DNA from: Siphonodentalium dalli
Lineage: Eukaryota; Mollusca; Scaphopoda; Gadilida; Siphonodentaliidae
Direction of reading: 5' to 3'
Assembly (NCBI GenBank): GCA_032622095.1
Contig: CP136065.1
Span: 42,259,503-42,323,502, forward strand
Length of the DNA stretch: 64,000 bases
Positions 34,320-45,140 of the stretch are shown piece after piece. The notes beneath the pieces are model-generated. The model did no database searches. It was not told where the DNA came from and saw nothing but the letters and a program-made list of their open reading frames with translations. The first letter of the stretch is position 1. Each line of letters starts with the position of its first letter. Made by a program: the position numbers and the translations under genes.

Positions 34320-34975
34320 TCGTTTTGGTTCGAATGTTCCAACAAGTACCACAGACACTGACGATGCGTTCTGTGGAATCTGCTGAACTACCAAATAACG
34401 TGCTGAACGGGATTTTGAACTGCTGTTCTGGTGTGGATGTGGGTCAAATGGTGTTCTCTCCCTGTATTTGGTTATGGCACGTCGACTACAAGTCATCTGC
34501 ATAACCTACACCTGACTATCTTCAATAAAAATAAGCTAACTGAGTTTGGGAGAATCTGCTGAACTGTTCCTGAAAATGTGCTGATCGGGATTTTGAACTA
34601 CTGAACTGGGGTGATCGTCGGTTAAATGGTGATCCCTCCCAGTATTTAGTTACGGGACATCCAATACAATTTGCTTAACCTATACCCGACTATCTTCGTT
34701 AAAAATAAGTTAAATGAGTTTGGGAGAATCTGCTGAACTGCTCCAGATAAGCATTGAGCGGGATGATAAAAGTCAATTGCGTAATATATACCCGACTATC
34801 TTAGTTACAAATGGAGTAAGTTTCGTTCGGTTAAATCTGCTGAACTGTAACCCACAAAGTGCTGAACGGGAATTTGAACTGTTGAACTGGGTGGATGTCG
34901 GTCAAAGTGTGTTCTCTCTATGTATTTGGTTACGACACATCGATTAAACATCATAAGCATAACCTATACCGTAGT
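34320..34975. repeat. Diverged ~175 bp tandem repeat, about 4 units
   Basis: 'tgctgaac' starts comparable units at 34381, 34557, 34731 and 34847 (the third shortened). Each continues with 'gggattttgaact', 'gtatttggttac' and 'acccgactatctt'. Non-coding. Confidence 0.8.
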
Positions 34976-35074
34976 TCAACCCCCATGCAGGTGTGGAGAG
35001 ACGTTAAGTTTTTTCATAAATGTGTTTCTTCTTCTTATTCTTCTTCCGATTACAGTCCACCATCAACAGGCTGA

Positions 35075-35440
35075 TGATTATGACTAATTTATTTTGGCAA
35101 CGACTGGCGATAATTTCTCTTCATGATTAGGGTTTGTGATAAAATAATTGATTTGATTTGATTTGAATTTGATTTGAATTTGGAAGTCATGATTAGTTGA
35201 TTGGATTCTTTACTGGGTCGATTGGGTTTTCTGGGACGTCCAGCATGGATATAGTTGGTTCATCATCCTGGTCCTGAACTCATCGACTGGAATGATGGTG
35301 ACTATTTCCGTTGGTATAGCATTCCATTCTCTTATGGTCCGGGGAAAGACACTTGTATACAAGGAAATTTATTCAAACAGATATAAGGCTTTCTTCTCAA
35401 TCTACAGTTGCCATGTCTGTCCACCCGAATAACATTTACA
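35075..35440 (-). pseudogene. Non-LTR retrotransposon 3' end with reverse transcriptase C-terminus
   Basis: On the minus strand the frame ending at TAA 35210-35212 reads '...SFPRTIREWNAIPTEIV...' then '...DEFRTRMMNQLYPCW', the familiar C-terminal segment of LINE reverse transcriptases just after the thumb region. The tail (35075-35195) has a 'tttgatttgaatttgattt' run, the antisense of a simple LINE 3' tail. The copy is truncated upstream at about 35420. Confidence 0.75.
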
Positions 35441-35639
35441 TGTACATGTACATCGAGGGTATGGAGATATCATGACCCCACCCCTCCCCCACCCCCACAT
35501 GACACACACGAAGATCAAAAGGGGCGTGGGGACAAATATAACTTGGGAGCGTAGCCTGTTCAAGGCGAAAACAAATGGAACTTTCAAGGTAGTAAACCAA
35601 CCCACATACACCCACCCCAACCACAGCAGGGACCCTTTC

Positions 35640-36140
35640 GCCACGTCCCTGAGTATGCGATTGTTGCTGACTGGTGTCATAGACATGCGTGTGAATGTGG
35701 TGAACGTTATCATCATCCGCGTTGTATTTTCCTAACCCAATCGAATTATTTTACAATGGTAACTTTTGCGATTGAGTTTACCGACAAAAAGCACGAGCGG
35801 TCCACCCCCGGATCCTGAAAGTTCAAAGTTGAATCATATTTTGATCGACATATTTAGTAACTCGTAAAACAAGATAACCACCAAACAAAACGTAAGTATC
35901 AGACACTACATTATTTTAGGTACATCCCAATTTATCGACAGAGAAATACAGCGCATGCTTTTAAATGTTTAGATGTTTACTAGTGAGTTGTCATGTGTAC
36001 ATTGTATAGTATTATTCAAAATCAGTGTCTATCGCACTGTCCGGAATTGTGTGCACGAAATAGGGTTAGCGATGTGTTGCCGTTCGCTTTGTCAACAATA
36101 ATTAATGTTCAAGGAGGCATATAGCACTGCGACATGTTAT
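35640..36140 (-). mobile_element. Third, inverted copy of the foldback element of arms A and B
   Basis: Reverse complement of much of 13760-14200: 'cgagcggtccacccccgga', 'accaaacaaaacgtaagta' and 'ttgttgccg'-type stretches occur in mirrored order. The small frame at 36105-36407 lies across this repeat and is not conserved. Confidence 0.6.
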
Positions 36141-37855
36141 GATTATTTTGTATTGGAATGTGTATTATTCAGTCCCATTATCTACAACACGCGTACGTGC
36201 ATGAAACTACATGAACACAAAAGATCATTATATATTGTCGGAAGAACGGAAATACATCGGCGAAATCGGAGGGAATTCCCCTACTCGTTACAACTTTTGA
36301 GTTTCGTTTCGTCATCAGACGGAGCTAAATTTAGGAATGACTCAGATCATATCTTGTGCGTTGGACTGTTTCGTCCAGTTGGTATGTTTAATTTTGAAGC
36401 TCTATAATTCGCAAGAACTAGAACAGTTTGAAGAGATCGAACTAGGGTTGAGAGACCTGGGGGTGTCAAAATGGAGACTTCTCTACCTTAGATGTTAAAA
36501 CTTGTTTATACCATAAATGCCTGTGCTATTGTGTAACACCTGTTTTGTAAATTTCATCTTTACGCCCTGCTGTGGGTATAATTGACTGCTGTGGGTTTAA
36601 TGTTCAAACGGTATTCCATGGGTTAAACGTTTATACCCATAGTAGAACTACATCGTAGTTAGCAATATAAATCTTCTGTTACATTGGAAGTTACATTGGA
36701 AGTTGTTATAATAATCAGTTATCATATCCTGTAATATCAATTAAATATTAGGAAAATTGCCTTCATTTCCATAAAACGTAGCTTGCTATGGTGTGATATG
36801 AATTAGGAAACATATGAATGGAATATCAAGTGACTGATGACTTGGAAATAGGATGACGTCATGACGTAAAACTATGCATCACTACGCGTGACAAAATCGA
36901 AAAAGAACTCTAGTTTTCGAGAAACCCATACCCACGGTAGAACAAGTTGAAACCAGCTTTACCCACGGTATAAAATGTTGAAACCAACTTATTTTTAAGA
37001 AATATATATTGTTCACGAAAATGACAGTGAAAAATAACGGAATTTGTGGTGGCTATTGGCAAATTGACGATGAACGATACACACCAGTGACTTTTTCCAG
37101 AAATTAACGATTTTGGTAAGCCCGGGCTGAGTCCTAACTTATTTGCCAACTTTGTTCGTGCTAACATTACTACATCATACCATATCACCACTTGATAGGA
37201 ATTTTTTTTTTTGGTTAATCTGGATTGTCCTGCCACTTGGAGCGAAACATTAATTTTTTGTTGTAAAATCTCTCTGTTTCACATAATTTTTTGTTTGAAC
37301 ATTATTATTCAAACGGATATTGCAATGATGCCAAAATATTTAATCCATATGGTGTAGTAGTTATCGGACAAGCAGATGTAGAAAGAAGTTAACAGAAAGT
37401 TTTAACAGTTGCGAGACACTGAATTTTAGCAAATTTACCAAATTTCCTAATTGATCATAATGGGACCCATCACGACTCGTTCGCTTAAGTGATTGAAGGC
37501 GTGTTCAGACCCCCATTTACAACAACAACAACACATTTTATTGATAACAGTTAAGATAAAAATGCATCGACGTCGAAATTCTACTGAACTATTTGATATA
37601 AACAATGACACCAATGTATACATATAGTCTCGCAGATATCAAACAAAATCACGTTTGTTGTCAACGATATTGTTAGTGTCCCTCTAAATAATAAGAAATA
37701 TAGAACATTAATATTAATAAGAATCCCCACTATAGTATCAGTACACCAAGGTGTCAGTTCTCTCAGTTTTATATTACCAGTATATCTAAAGCAAAAGCAA
37801 AATAGTATGATGTGTAGCTGAGAGAACATTGTCATATATTCAGTTCGCTGGGTGT
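36141..37855. other. Non-coding; includes one arm of a dispersed inverted pair
   Basis: 36930-37075 ('cacggtagaacaagttgaa', 'aaatatatattgttcacg', 'tttgtggtggctattgg') is the reverse complement of 42530-42650, showing a repeat family. 36560-36650 has two 'gctgtgggt' repeats and 'gtttatacccatag'. 37518-37550 has an AAC microsatellite. No gene seen. Confidence 0.5.
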
Positions 37856-40130
37856 TAAGGACTTAAAATAGGGTAGGTAGCTTCCAAACCATCGAAAAAT
37901 CGTCTTTCTTATTTGCCGTTTGCTTTTTTGTAAGGGTAGAGGGGGTCCCAAAAAGAGTGAAAATTCGCCTTTCGTATTTGCCAGCCGATTATTGCAAAGT
38001 GTCCTAGGATTTAGGATTCAGCCCGTCAATATAAACTGTTTACTTCCTGAGCACTACCATCTGTCCGCACCTCAGTTAAAACTGAGATTTATTTATTTAT
38101 TTATTATTCGTACAATAACAAATGATATATAACAACAAAATGGTGTGATAAGTATTGTACATGATCATGGTTTGTCGTCTTCCTGCTGCTCCTGTATTGA
38201 GATATATAAAACATGAAGGATGGTGGATATTTAAAGATATCTTAGATCATACCCACTCAGTTCTTGGTGTTTTCATGACATAACATAGCGCAGGTAATCA
38301 CAAAATAAGTTAAAACTGTATTTTTCTTATTTGCCAGCCGCTTTTTGTAAAGTGTCCCAGGGTGTTGGAAACCAACACAGCCTTATATATCGTATATTGC
38401 CTGATAGAATAGCCATCGATTGATACTGAGACCATAATCCCTTCCGTGCGTGACGTGTTCAACACTTCCGCTAGGGTGGGGTACATAAACAGTGGAAAAT
38501 TGCCAGCCACTTGTTGTGAAGTGCCACATGGTGCAGGCTTTCGGGAACCAACACATTCATGGTGTGTGTATATCCTGGTAAAAAAAATACCTTTGGCCAC
38601 ACGCTTAGTTAATATTGAGATCATATAATTTCAGTATGTGGTGTGACTGGTGTCGTCTGGACTTCAAATAGAATAGGGGTCCTCAAACAGAAAGTGTGCC
38701 TTGCTTATTTGCCAGCCACCTTTATGATCCAAATCCATCTATATAAATTGTGTACTACCCATGGTCCATAGACTTAGTTAATCTTGGAAGGATGTCATTC
38801 CAGTTCGGTGTGTGTCATTGTGTACAGGTGTCCAAAAAACAGTTAAGAATCACATTTTTTTTTTCGACAGTCACTTTTTGTAAAGTGTCCCTCGCTGTCG
38901 GGTACCAACCCATATATAACAATTGTGTATTTCCTCATCAGAGCCTAGTCGTATGTCCACACCGTCGTTTGACATTGAGAGCACATTCATTCAGTTCGTG
39001 ATGGGTTCAATAGTTTACATGTGGTAGACATTACCGTAGAGGGTCCATCAAAACAGTGAAAATTCGCCTTTATCGTTCGCCATTCGCTTTTTGTAAGGTA
39101 CCAAATGCTTTCGTGAACCAACCTATCATTGAATATTGCATCTTTTCTGATAGAATAACTATTCGGCCCCATGCAATCTCTTGTGATATTGATAGCATAT
39201 CCCTTCAGCTAATGGTGTGTTCAAGACTTCAGATAGGGATTGGGGTCCCCTAAGACAGTGAACATTAGCCTTTTTCGTTTGGTAGCCTCTTTTTGTAGGC
39301 TTTAGTGAAGCATCCCATCCATAAAAGATGCGTTTTTCCTGATAATAATACCAATTATCCACACCCCATTTAAATTTGAAAGCATATCCTTTTAGTTCGT
39401 GGTGTGTGTAAGACTCCAAGTGGGAGATTGGGTCCTCAAACAAGACCATTCGCCTTTCGTATTTGCTAGCCACTTCTTATAAAGTGCCCCAGGAGTTCAG
39501 GAGAACCCAACCACCCATAGCAATTGTATATTCCCGATAGCACTACATTTCGTTCACATAATCAGAAAGTTGTGAGAACATATAACTTCAGTTCATGATG
39601 TGTCCAGATATTAAATGAGTTATGAGGTCCCCCAAAACAGTGAGAATTGGCCTTTCTCGTTTGCCAACCGCTTTTTGTAAAGTATCCCAGACATTTGGAA
39701 CTATAAACTCGTCCATACACTATGTGTTTTTCCTTATATAGCGTCCACTCTACACTATCAGTTAAAATCGGGAACATATTCTTTCAGTTCGTGGTGTGTT
39801 CGACTTCAAATGTGGTAGGGCATCAAAACAAAGAAAATTCATGGCTTCGTATTTTACAGCCGTCTTTTTGTAAAGTGCCCTAGGATTTCGGGAACCAAAC
39901 CACTCATACAAATTCTGTATAATCCATGATAGCACTATACCTTTCGTTCACGCACTCATTTAATATTGGGAGCTTATATCCTTTCAGTTTATTGTGTGTT
40001 TAAGTCTTTAAATTGGGGTAGGGGGCCCTCAAAACAAAACAAAAATCTACTTTCGTTGAACCTTTTGTAAAGTGCTCTATATGATTTCAGGGACTGGACT
40101 ACCCATATAAATTGTATATGCCCTGACAGC
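37856..40130. repeat. Diverged ~192 bp satellite, first block (about 11-12 units)
   Basis: The landmark 'ctttttgtaaagtg' (and variants) recurs near 38341, 38511, 38873, 39088, 39289, 39471, 39670, 39862 and 40066, a spacing of 165-215. Each unit continues 'gggaaccaac.cat.cata', then 'ttcgttcacac', then 'ttcagttcgtggtgtgttca'. Short frames on both strands are repeat by-products. Confidence 0.9.
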
Positions 40131-41515
40131 CACTGTGTGGGAACTACTCCTGACGATTTGGTTCTCTATCGAGTTTCGTGATCATTTTTGAGCGACGATT
40201 CCGATTCTCAATCGAGCAATCGCGGCATAAAACATACAACAGTGTTTCTCGAGTTTCGTAGCGACAAAACACATTCAGCCTCGTTTAAGCGGACGAATGG
40301 CAGATCCCAGGGTAGTGGGTTTTGGAATCATCCAGAAATGCTTCGCCATGTACTGTATGTGGCGAATATCATCCCCAGATACACCGCACAGCAATACGAC
40401 ATCGAGGTCCTTGTATACAATGAGGGTATGCTGCGGCTTCTGGTTTCCATCTCCAATCTTTGCTTGGAAATAATAGCATCGCCATTTATGAGGAATATAT
40501 ATTCAAAACCGTGCAAATGTTTTTCTTTGGCGAAACGGTTTTGCAAAAACAACATCCAACAACTGAACAACAAACAGAAAAAAAAAATTCTTAATTCGTT
40601 GGTACACGTATTTGCTTCACTGCGCCTAAACAACATACAAGAGAAACGCATACTATTACATATAATTCACTTAAAAGTATCGTAAAATAAATTGCTCTCA
40701 AATTAGGTTCAATTCCTGTCCCAGTTTATACTAAACATAAAGCAAAACAACTATTGCCCAGTAACATAGGTTGAATTTGTGATCCCTCTGGCTGAAACTT
40801 CGTATGTTATACCCCTCAATCAATACAAAAACTTCAGGAACGAGATGTGTCAAATTTACGTGCACGTGAAGATAAATAATGTCCGTAAGAAACAACGATA
40901 TGGCATGGGCTCGATAATTGTTTGCATGTCGTAACTTTGTGACAAATAGATGTTATAATTGTGAACAGATAACTATTTAGGTAATATGAACCCTATTCTA
41001 TATCTTGTTTTAGCCAAATAATTGTTTGAACATGAATTTGGCGTTAGATGTGGACATATAAAAACTACTCCGGACATATGTAGAGAACCGGAGCCACCGC
41101 TATTAAGTTTCAATGAATCCGAGCCCTCAATCGAGAACCGGAACCTTCACCAGATTTTCATTATAGATTTTTTTTTTAAATGCGAGTTATAATTGATTTT
41201 TTAGCATCCCCCAGTGGGTGTCACGGGCGCCATATTTTCATAGTTACGAAAAATTGTTTATTAATATTAGTTTGTGAAAATGTTGTGGAAATGAAGAATT
41301 TTCCTCGCCAACTGTCAAATACCGAGTAATTTCGCAATAACATTTGAAATTCTGACGATAAACTGACCCTATTTTGCGACAAATATTAATAACCTTCACT
41401 TGTGCGTCCATTGCTCATGTTGGAATGAGAATCGGAATCGGAAACTTTGCTCGGTAGAGAATGTAAATAAAGCTCGGTATAGAACCAAATCTTCAGGAGT
41501 AGTTCCCCAGCAGTG
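40131..41515. mobile_element. hAT-like non-autonomous element inside the satellite
   Basis: The ends CACTGTGTGGGAACTACTCC and GGAGTAGTTCCCCAGCAGTG are imperfect inverses, and the similarity continues inward over 'gatttggttct'. The flanks 'ctgacagc' and 'ttgttagc' resemble a decayed 8 bp target duplication. Removing the element restores a satellite unit of 191 bp between landmarks 40066 and 41643, confirming the boundaries. CA...TG ends with 8 bp duplication suggest hAT (inference). Confidence 0.75.
40188..40685 (+). CDS. Hypothetical 165-residue frame within the hAT-like element
   Basis: Open frame starting 57 bp inside the left terminus. It is Lys/Asn-rich near the C-terminus ('NNIQQLNNKQKKKILNSL') with a few Cys. 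I recognise no transposase domain, BED finger or catalytic motif, and an antisense frame of 107 codons overlaps it. It may be chance, or a scrap of a transposase or captured gene. Confidence 0.15.
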   Translation: MSDDSDSQSSNRGIKHTTVFLEFRSDKTHSASFKRTNGRSQGSGFWNHPEMLRHVLYVANIIPRYTAQQYDIEVLVYNEGMLRLLVSISNLCLEIIASPFMRNIYSKPCKCFSLAKRFCKNNIQQLNNKQKKKILNSLVHVFASLRLNNIQEKRILLHIIHLKVS

Positions 41516-42150
41516 TTGTTAGCGCTACATTTCGTTCACATTGTTAGTTAATATGTATATCATACAGCATACCTGTAGTGCGTTTTGTGTCCAATAGTTT
41601 AAATGGATTAAGGGATCCCACACAACAAAAATTATTCACCTTTTTGTAAAGTGCCAAATGGTTTCGGGACCCAACCCAGCCATACACATTGTGTATGTCC
41701 TGAAATTATTACCCTTTGCTCACGTCCTCAATATTGAGAGCAATCATTCCAGTTAGTGGTGTGTTCAACTAAAACACTTCGATTTGGGTAGGGGGTCCTC
41801 AAAATATCTCATCCGGCTTATTTATAAGCCGCTTTTTGAAAACCGACACATGCAGGCTTTCTGGAAACGAGCCACCTATATAAATTATGTAGTCCCTGAT
41901 AGAACTACCTTTCGTTCACATCCTCGGTTAGTATAGAGAGCATATAGCTTCAGTTTGTATTGTGTTCAAGACTTCATTTCGAATGGAAAATTCGCCTCTT
42001 CCATTTGTCACGCAGTGCCACACTATTTCGGGAACCAACTCATCCATAAACATTGTGTATTTCCTTATATAACTACCTTTGTCCACACCCCCAGTTAACA
42101 TTGAGATCATATCCTTTCAGTGACATATAATAGGGTAGGGTACCTCAAAA
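41516..42150. repeat. ~192 bp satellite, second block (about 3 units)
   Basis: Continuation of the array after the hAT-like insertion. 'tttttgtaaagtgcc' (41643), 'gctttttgaaaaccg' (41829) and 'cacgcagtgccacac' (about 42009) mark diverged units. Confidence 0.85.
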
Positions 42151-42821
42151 TATAGAACACGTTTGAGCTAACGCTTAAAATACAATATCCATTGTTTCAA
42201 AATTTTGGTCGAAATAGAGAGACTCTAACAATCACTTATGGCAGCAACAATTATTTTGTGCTGCATAAGTTATGTAGTTGTTGTTGTTGTAACTAGGGGT
42301 TGGAAGACTGAGGGCATCTTTAACCACATGCGCGATGTCTACGGATCCGGTTTTCATCACATGAATCATGATTTGGTCCCATTAGAATAATTTAGAAAAG
42401 TATGTCGTTATCGTAAATTTGTATCATTTCTTCCAAAACATGTTCGGGGAGAGGTCGCTAAATTTCTTTCAAATTATTTCTACATGTGACGTCCAGATAA
42501 CTACTGCGCCATAAGAATTATATTGTTTGTCATATGTTGACAATAGCCACCACACATTCCGATATTTTTCACTATCAATTTCATGAACAATATATATTTC
42601 TCCTTCGACAAAAATTGGGTTCAACTTGTTCTACCGTGGGAGGGGGCGGTACCGACCACTTTTGGCGTTTGGCCGCTGCAATAATTCCTTATAGCGTCGT
42701 TTGTTTGTGTATCTTGGTGAGGATACATTTTAAAAGTAAACAGCGGAGTAATTTAATTCACGGAACAAATCAAAACTAATAATTATGGAATAAATAAAAT
42801 ACACCCATCGTATCACAGAAA
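42151..42821. other. Non-coding; contains the reverse copy of 36930-37075
   Basis: 42530-42650 carries 'gacaatagccaccac' and 'gttcaacttgttctaccgtg', the reverse complement of the repeat in the 37 kb region. No gene seen. Confidence 0.5.
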
Positions 42822-43209
42822 GGGTCAGGTTTACTATACGTTTTCAACTTTTCGGTGAAAAAGACAATTATATCGTGCAAAATTCTACAACAACTGTCTA
42901 AATTTCTAAATCATGGAAGCAACAGTATATTTTAATGAATGAACTTCGTCTCAAAGTTGATATAACTGCTTTGTGAATGAAAATTGCCACCCAGCTGTCG
43001 TCTGTCATTTTTTTTGCGACTCTCGTGTCTGTTTATTTACGCGCACTCAATGTATCTTGATAGATAGACTGGTTCCTGGTCGATAGCTGCAAAAATCTTA
43101 AAAGATAGTACTTTAAATATATTTTATTTGTATATCGAATAATACAAAAGGGATTGGGGACAAGTTACAAGACTTACTTTGTCCCTCTCCCTAGATAGTA
43201 ACCTGACCC
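42822..43209. mobile_element. Candidate MITE with 16 bp inverted ends
   Basis: GGGTCAGGTTTACTAT (42822-42837) and ATAGTAACCTGACCC (43195-43209) are near-perfect inverses 388 bp apart. No target duplication is evident and no second copy was seen. Confidence 0.45.
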
Positions 43210-43334
43210 CTCGAGCTATAGCAGCCGAAAGTAGCAAATTGTAACCACTTGCGTTATTGCATGAGGTTTTATTGTGGTTTCATTCGTGGTGAAAATTTGC
43301 TGATCTCGTCTACTATAAGTATATTCTATATTTA

Positions 43335-43795
43335 AAGGTACTCATTCCGATCCGATGGTCCCCATATAATCAGATTCCAACAACAACAACATTTTCTGAA
43401 AGCCTCTTCAGTTATCAGAATCGATTAATTGCCCAAAAATAATGCTAACCACAGTCAACTATAGTATAAAATTGCCCAAAACGTGTTATCTATCGACATT
43501 TTATTCAACGAAATATGGCCGAATTTTAAAATTTCTGATATCCAAAGCACTTGATTTTAGAGTTATCCATCTTCATCCGCAATTTAGTCCGAGACCGTCG
43601 CCTTGACGAATTTTGTCCAGGCCACTAATAAGTGCATATCTCTAAAATAACAAATTTCAAAATTCGGTATCTGAACACTCTGGGCTCCGATGCTTGGGTT
43701 CCTCGACTAGTTTCAAATATTGGTTACCCCCGAAGCCAAACTAATAGTAATTTGGGAGCGTTAATTCGGATTATGCATCTTTAACATGCAGCTTG
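43335..43795. mobile_element. MITE of the TTAAAGGTACTCA family
   Basis: Starts TTAAAGGTACTCATTCCGAT and ends ...AATTCGGATTATGCATCTTTAA, with an interior ('ttagagttatccatctt', 'tgggttcctcgactag') shared with 19718-20116 and 59624-60060. Confidence 0.7.
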
Positions 43796-44188
43796 TCTCT
43801 AGTCTCTTATGTTTTACAACAAACTGCCATCTTTACCCAAGTTCTTCGAAATGGACCCACCTCCACCACTTTAGTCATATTTTTCAAATGTTAGAAAATT
43901 TATTCCTGACATAACATCAGTGCGAAATGTTAGACCCAAATTTTCTAATTCTAATTTCTAATTCAATTCAATTTATTTTCTCTGATCATCAAATGTATAT
44001 ATATATCACAGAGCGTGATTTGATTACAAATTAAATAATACAATGTATAAGGGGGTTGTGTATGGGGACATTGGATAATTTATGTATGTGATCATGAGTT
44101 TATGGTGCTACCTCAGAACGCAGCTATAGCAATATCATAAATTATATTGATGTCGGAGTCATTCTTTATGAAGATTTGGTACATTTAC
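43796..44188. other. Non-coding, with probable LINE or SINE tail remnant
   Basis: 'aattcaattcaatttatttt' near 43963-43985 looks like an antisense simple-repeat tail of a retroelement. No frame found. Confidence 0.4.
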
Positions 44189-44334
44189 GAAATAAATACA
44201 CTGCGCGTCGGCGTGTATAGTAGAATTTGAACACAAAGAAACTGATTGTAGGACGACGCGAAGCGGTGTCCTACAATCAGTTTCTGTGGTCAAATTCAGT
44301 GTATTTGCGCATTGTATTTATTTCTTTTGTAATT
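44189..44334. repeat. Foldback with a perfect 18 bp stem
   Basis: The stem agaaactgattgtaggac (44237-44254) pairs perfectly with 44268-44285. The 13-base loop gacgcgaagcggt can form an extra CGC-GAA-GCG mini-stem. Weaker arms ('gaaataaataca') extend the inversion to about 44189 and 44334. The 105-codon frame that starts here is probably incidental. Confidence 0.8.
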
Positions 44335-44540
44335 CGACTGTATGTTTTGGTCGAAACTCTTAATGACATACGTTCAACCTGCTATGTAATAGTCCAATTT
44401 CTAGCTCTGCGTGGTATGATTTTCCATCAAACAGTTCTGCTGTTAGAACTGTATCGTCAAACATCACTATTGAACGGCGACCCCTTTTCATTGCCTTTTT
44501 GGCAAAACAAAATTCCATTAAGACTTATTTTTGTTCTATC

Positions 44541-45140
44541 TTAAAGGGGTACTGTACCCAAGATGTTGTTGTTGGTTTCTATAATCCCCGAGTCGGAGAA
44601 TAAGGTAACAACTTTTCCATTTTTTGAAAGTCTGTTGAGTACGAAGTATTGTTACGGATGGCAAATTTACCGGAATGCAAAAATACAAATTGTCGTTGTC
44701 GAGTAATTTTTGTACAGTTTTCAACCAAATGAATCAAATAAACATTATATTATATGCTTAGCAGTCCCATATACTCATTTAAGTTAGTGTATGGTCACTA
44801 GTCAATGAGTGGCTTGGGTTTTCTCCCCGTATAAGCATAATGTTTCAAACGATCGTGTGTGCAATTGTTTTATTAATCCAGTATCCCTCAATTATAATTT
44901 GATTACGTTTTGTACACGGAAATTCCAATTTTAAGAGACGCCATTTTATGGCTGGAGCCATAAAATCAATTTATATTAAATTATTAACTTTTAAATTATT
45001 AAATTTTAAGATAGCCTATTAACCTGAGCGTTTACAGAATACATCTTCGACTCAAATTACTTATATTTCTATATAGTATCGATAATAGATCGTTGTTATC
45101 ACCGGGAATTTATTGAAAATGGCGTACAGTACCCCTTTAA
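44541..45140. mobile_element. MITE, 600 bp, ends TTAAAGGGGTACTGTAC
   Basis: The ends TTAAAGGGGTACTGTAC and GTACAGTACCCCTTTAA are exact inverses. They share the terminus with 11181-11541, but the interior is unrelated, as expected for a family of internally different non-autonomous elements. TTAA or TA is the likely target. Confidence 0.85.

Noticed and set aside
40700-40720. 'ggttcaattcc', similar to a tRNA B box
   Set aside because: No matching A box or cloverleaf upstream; isolated resemblance.
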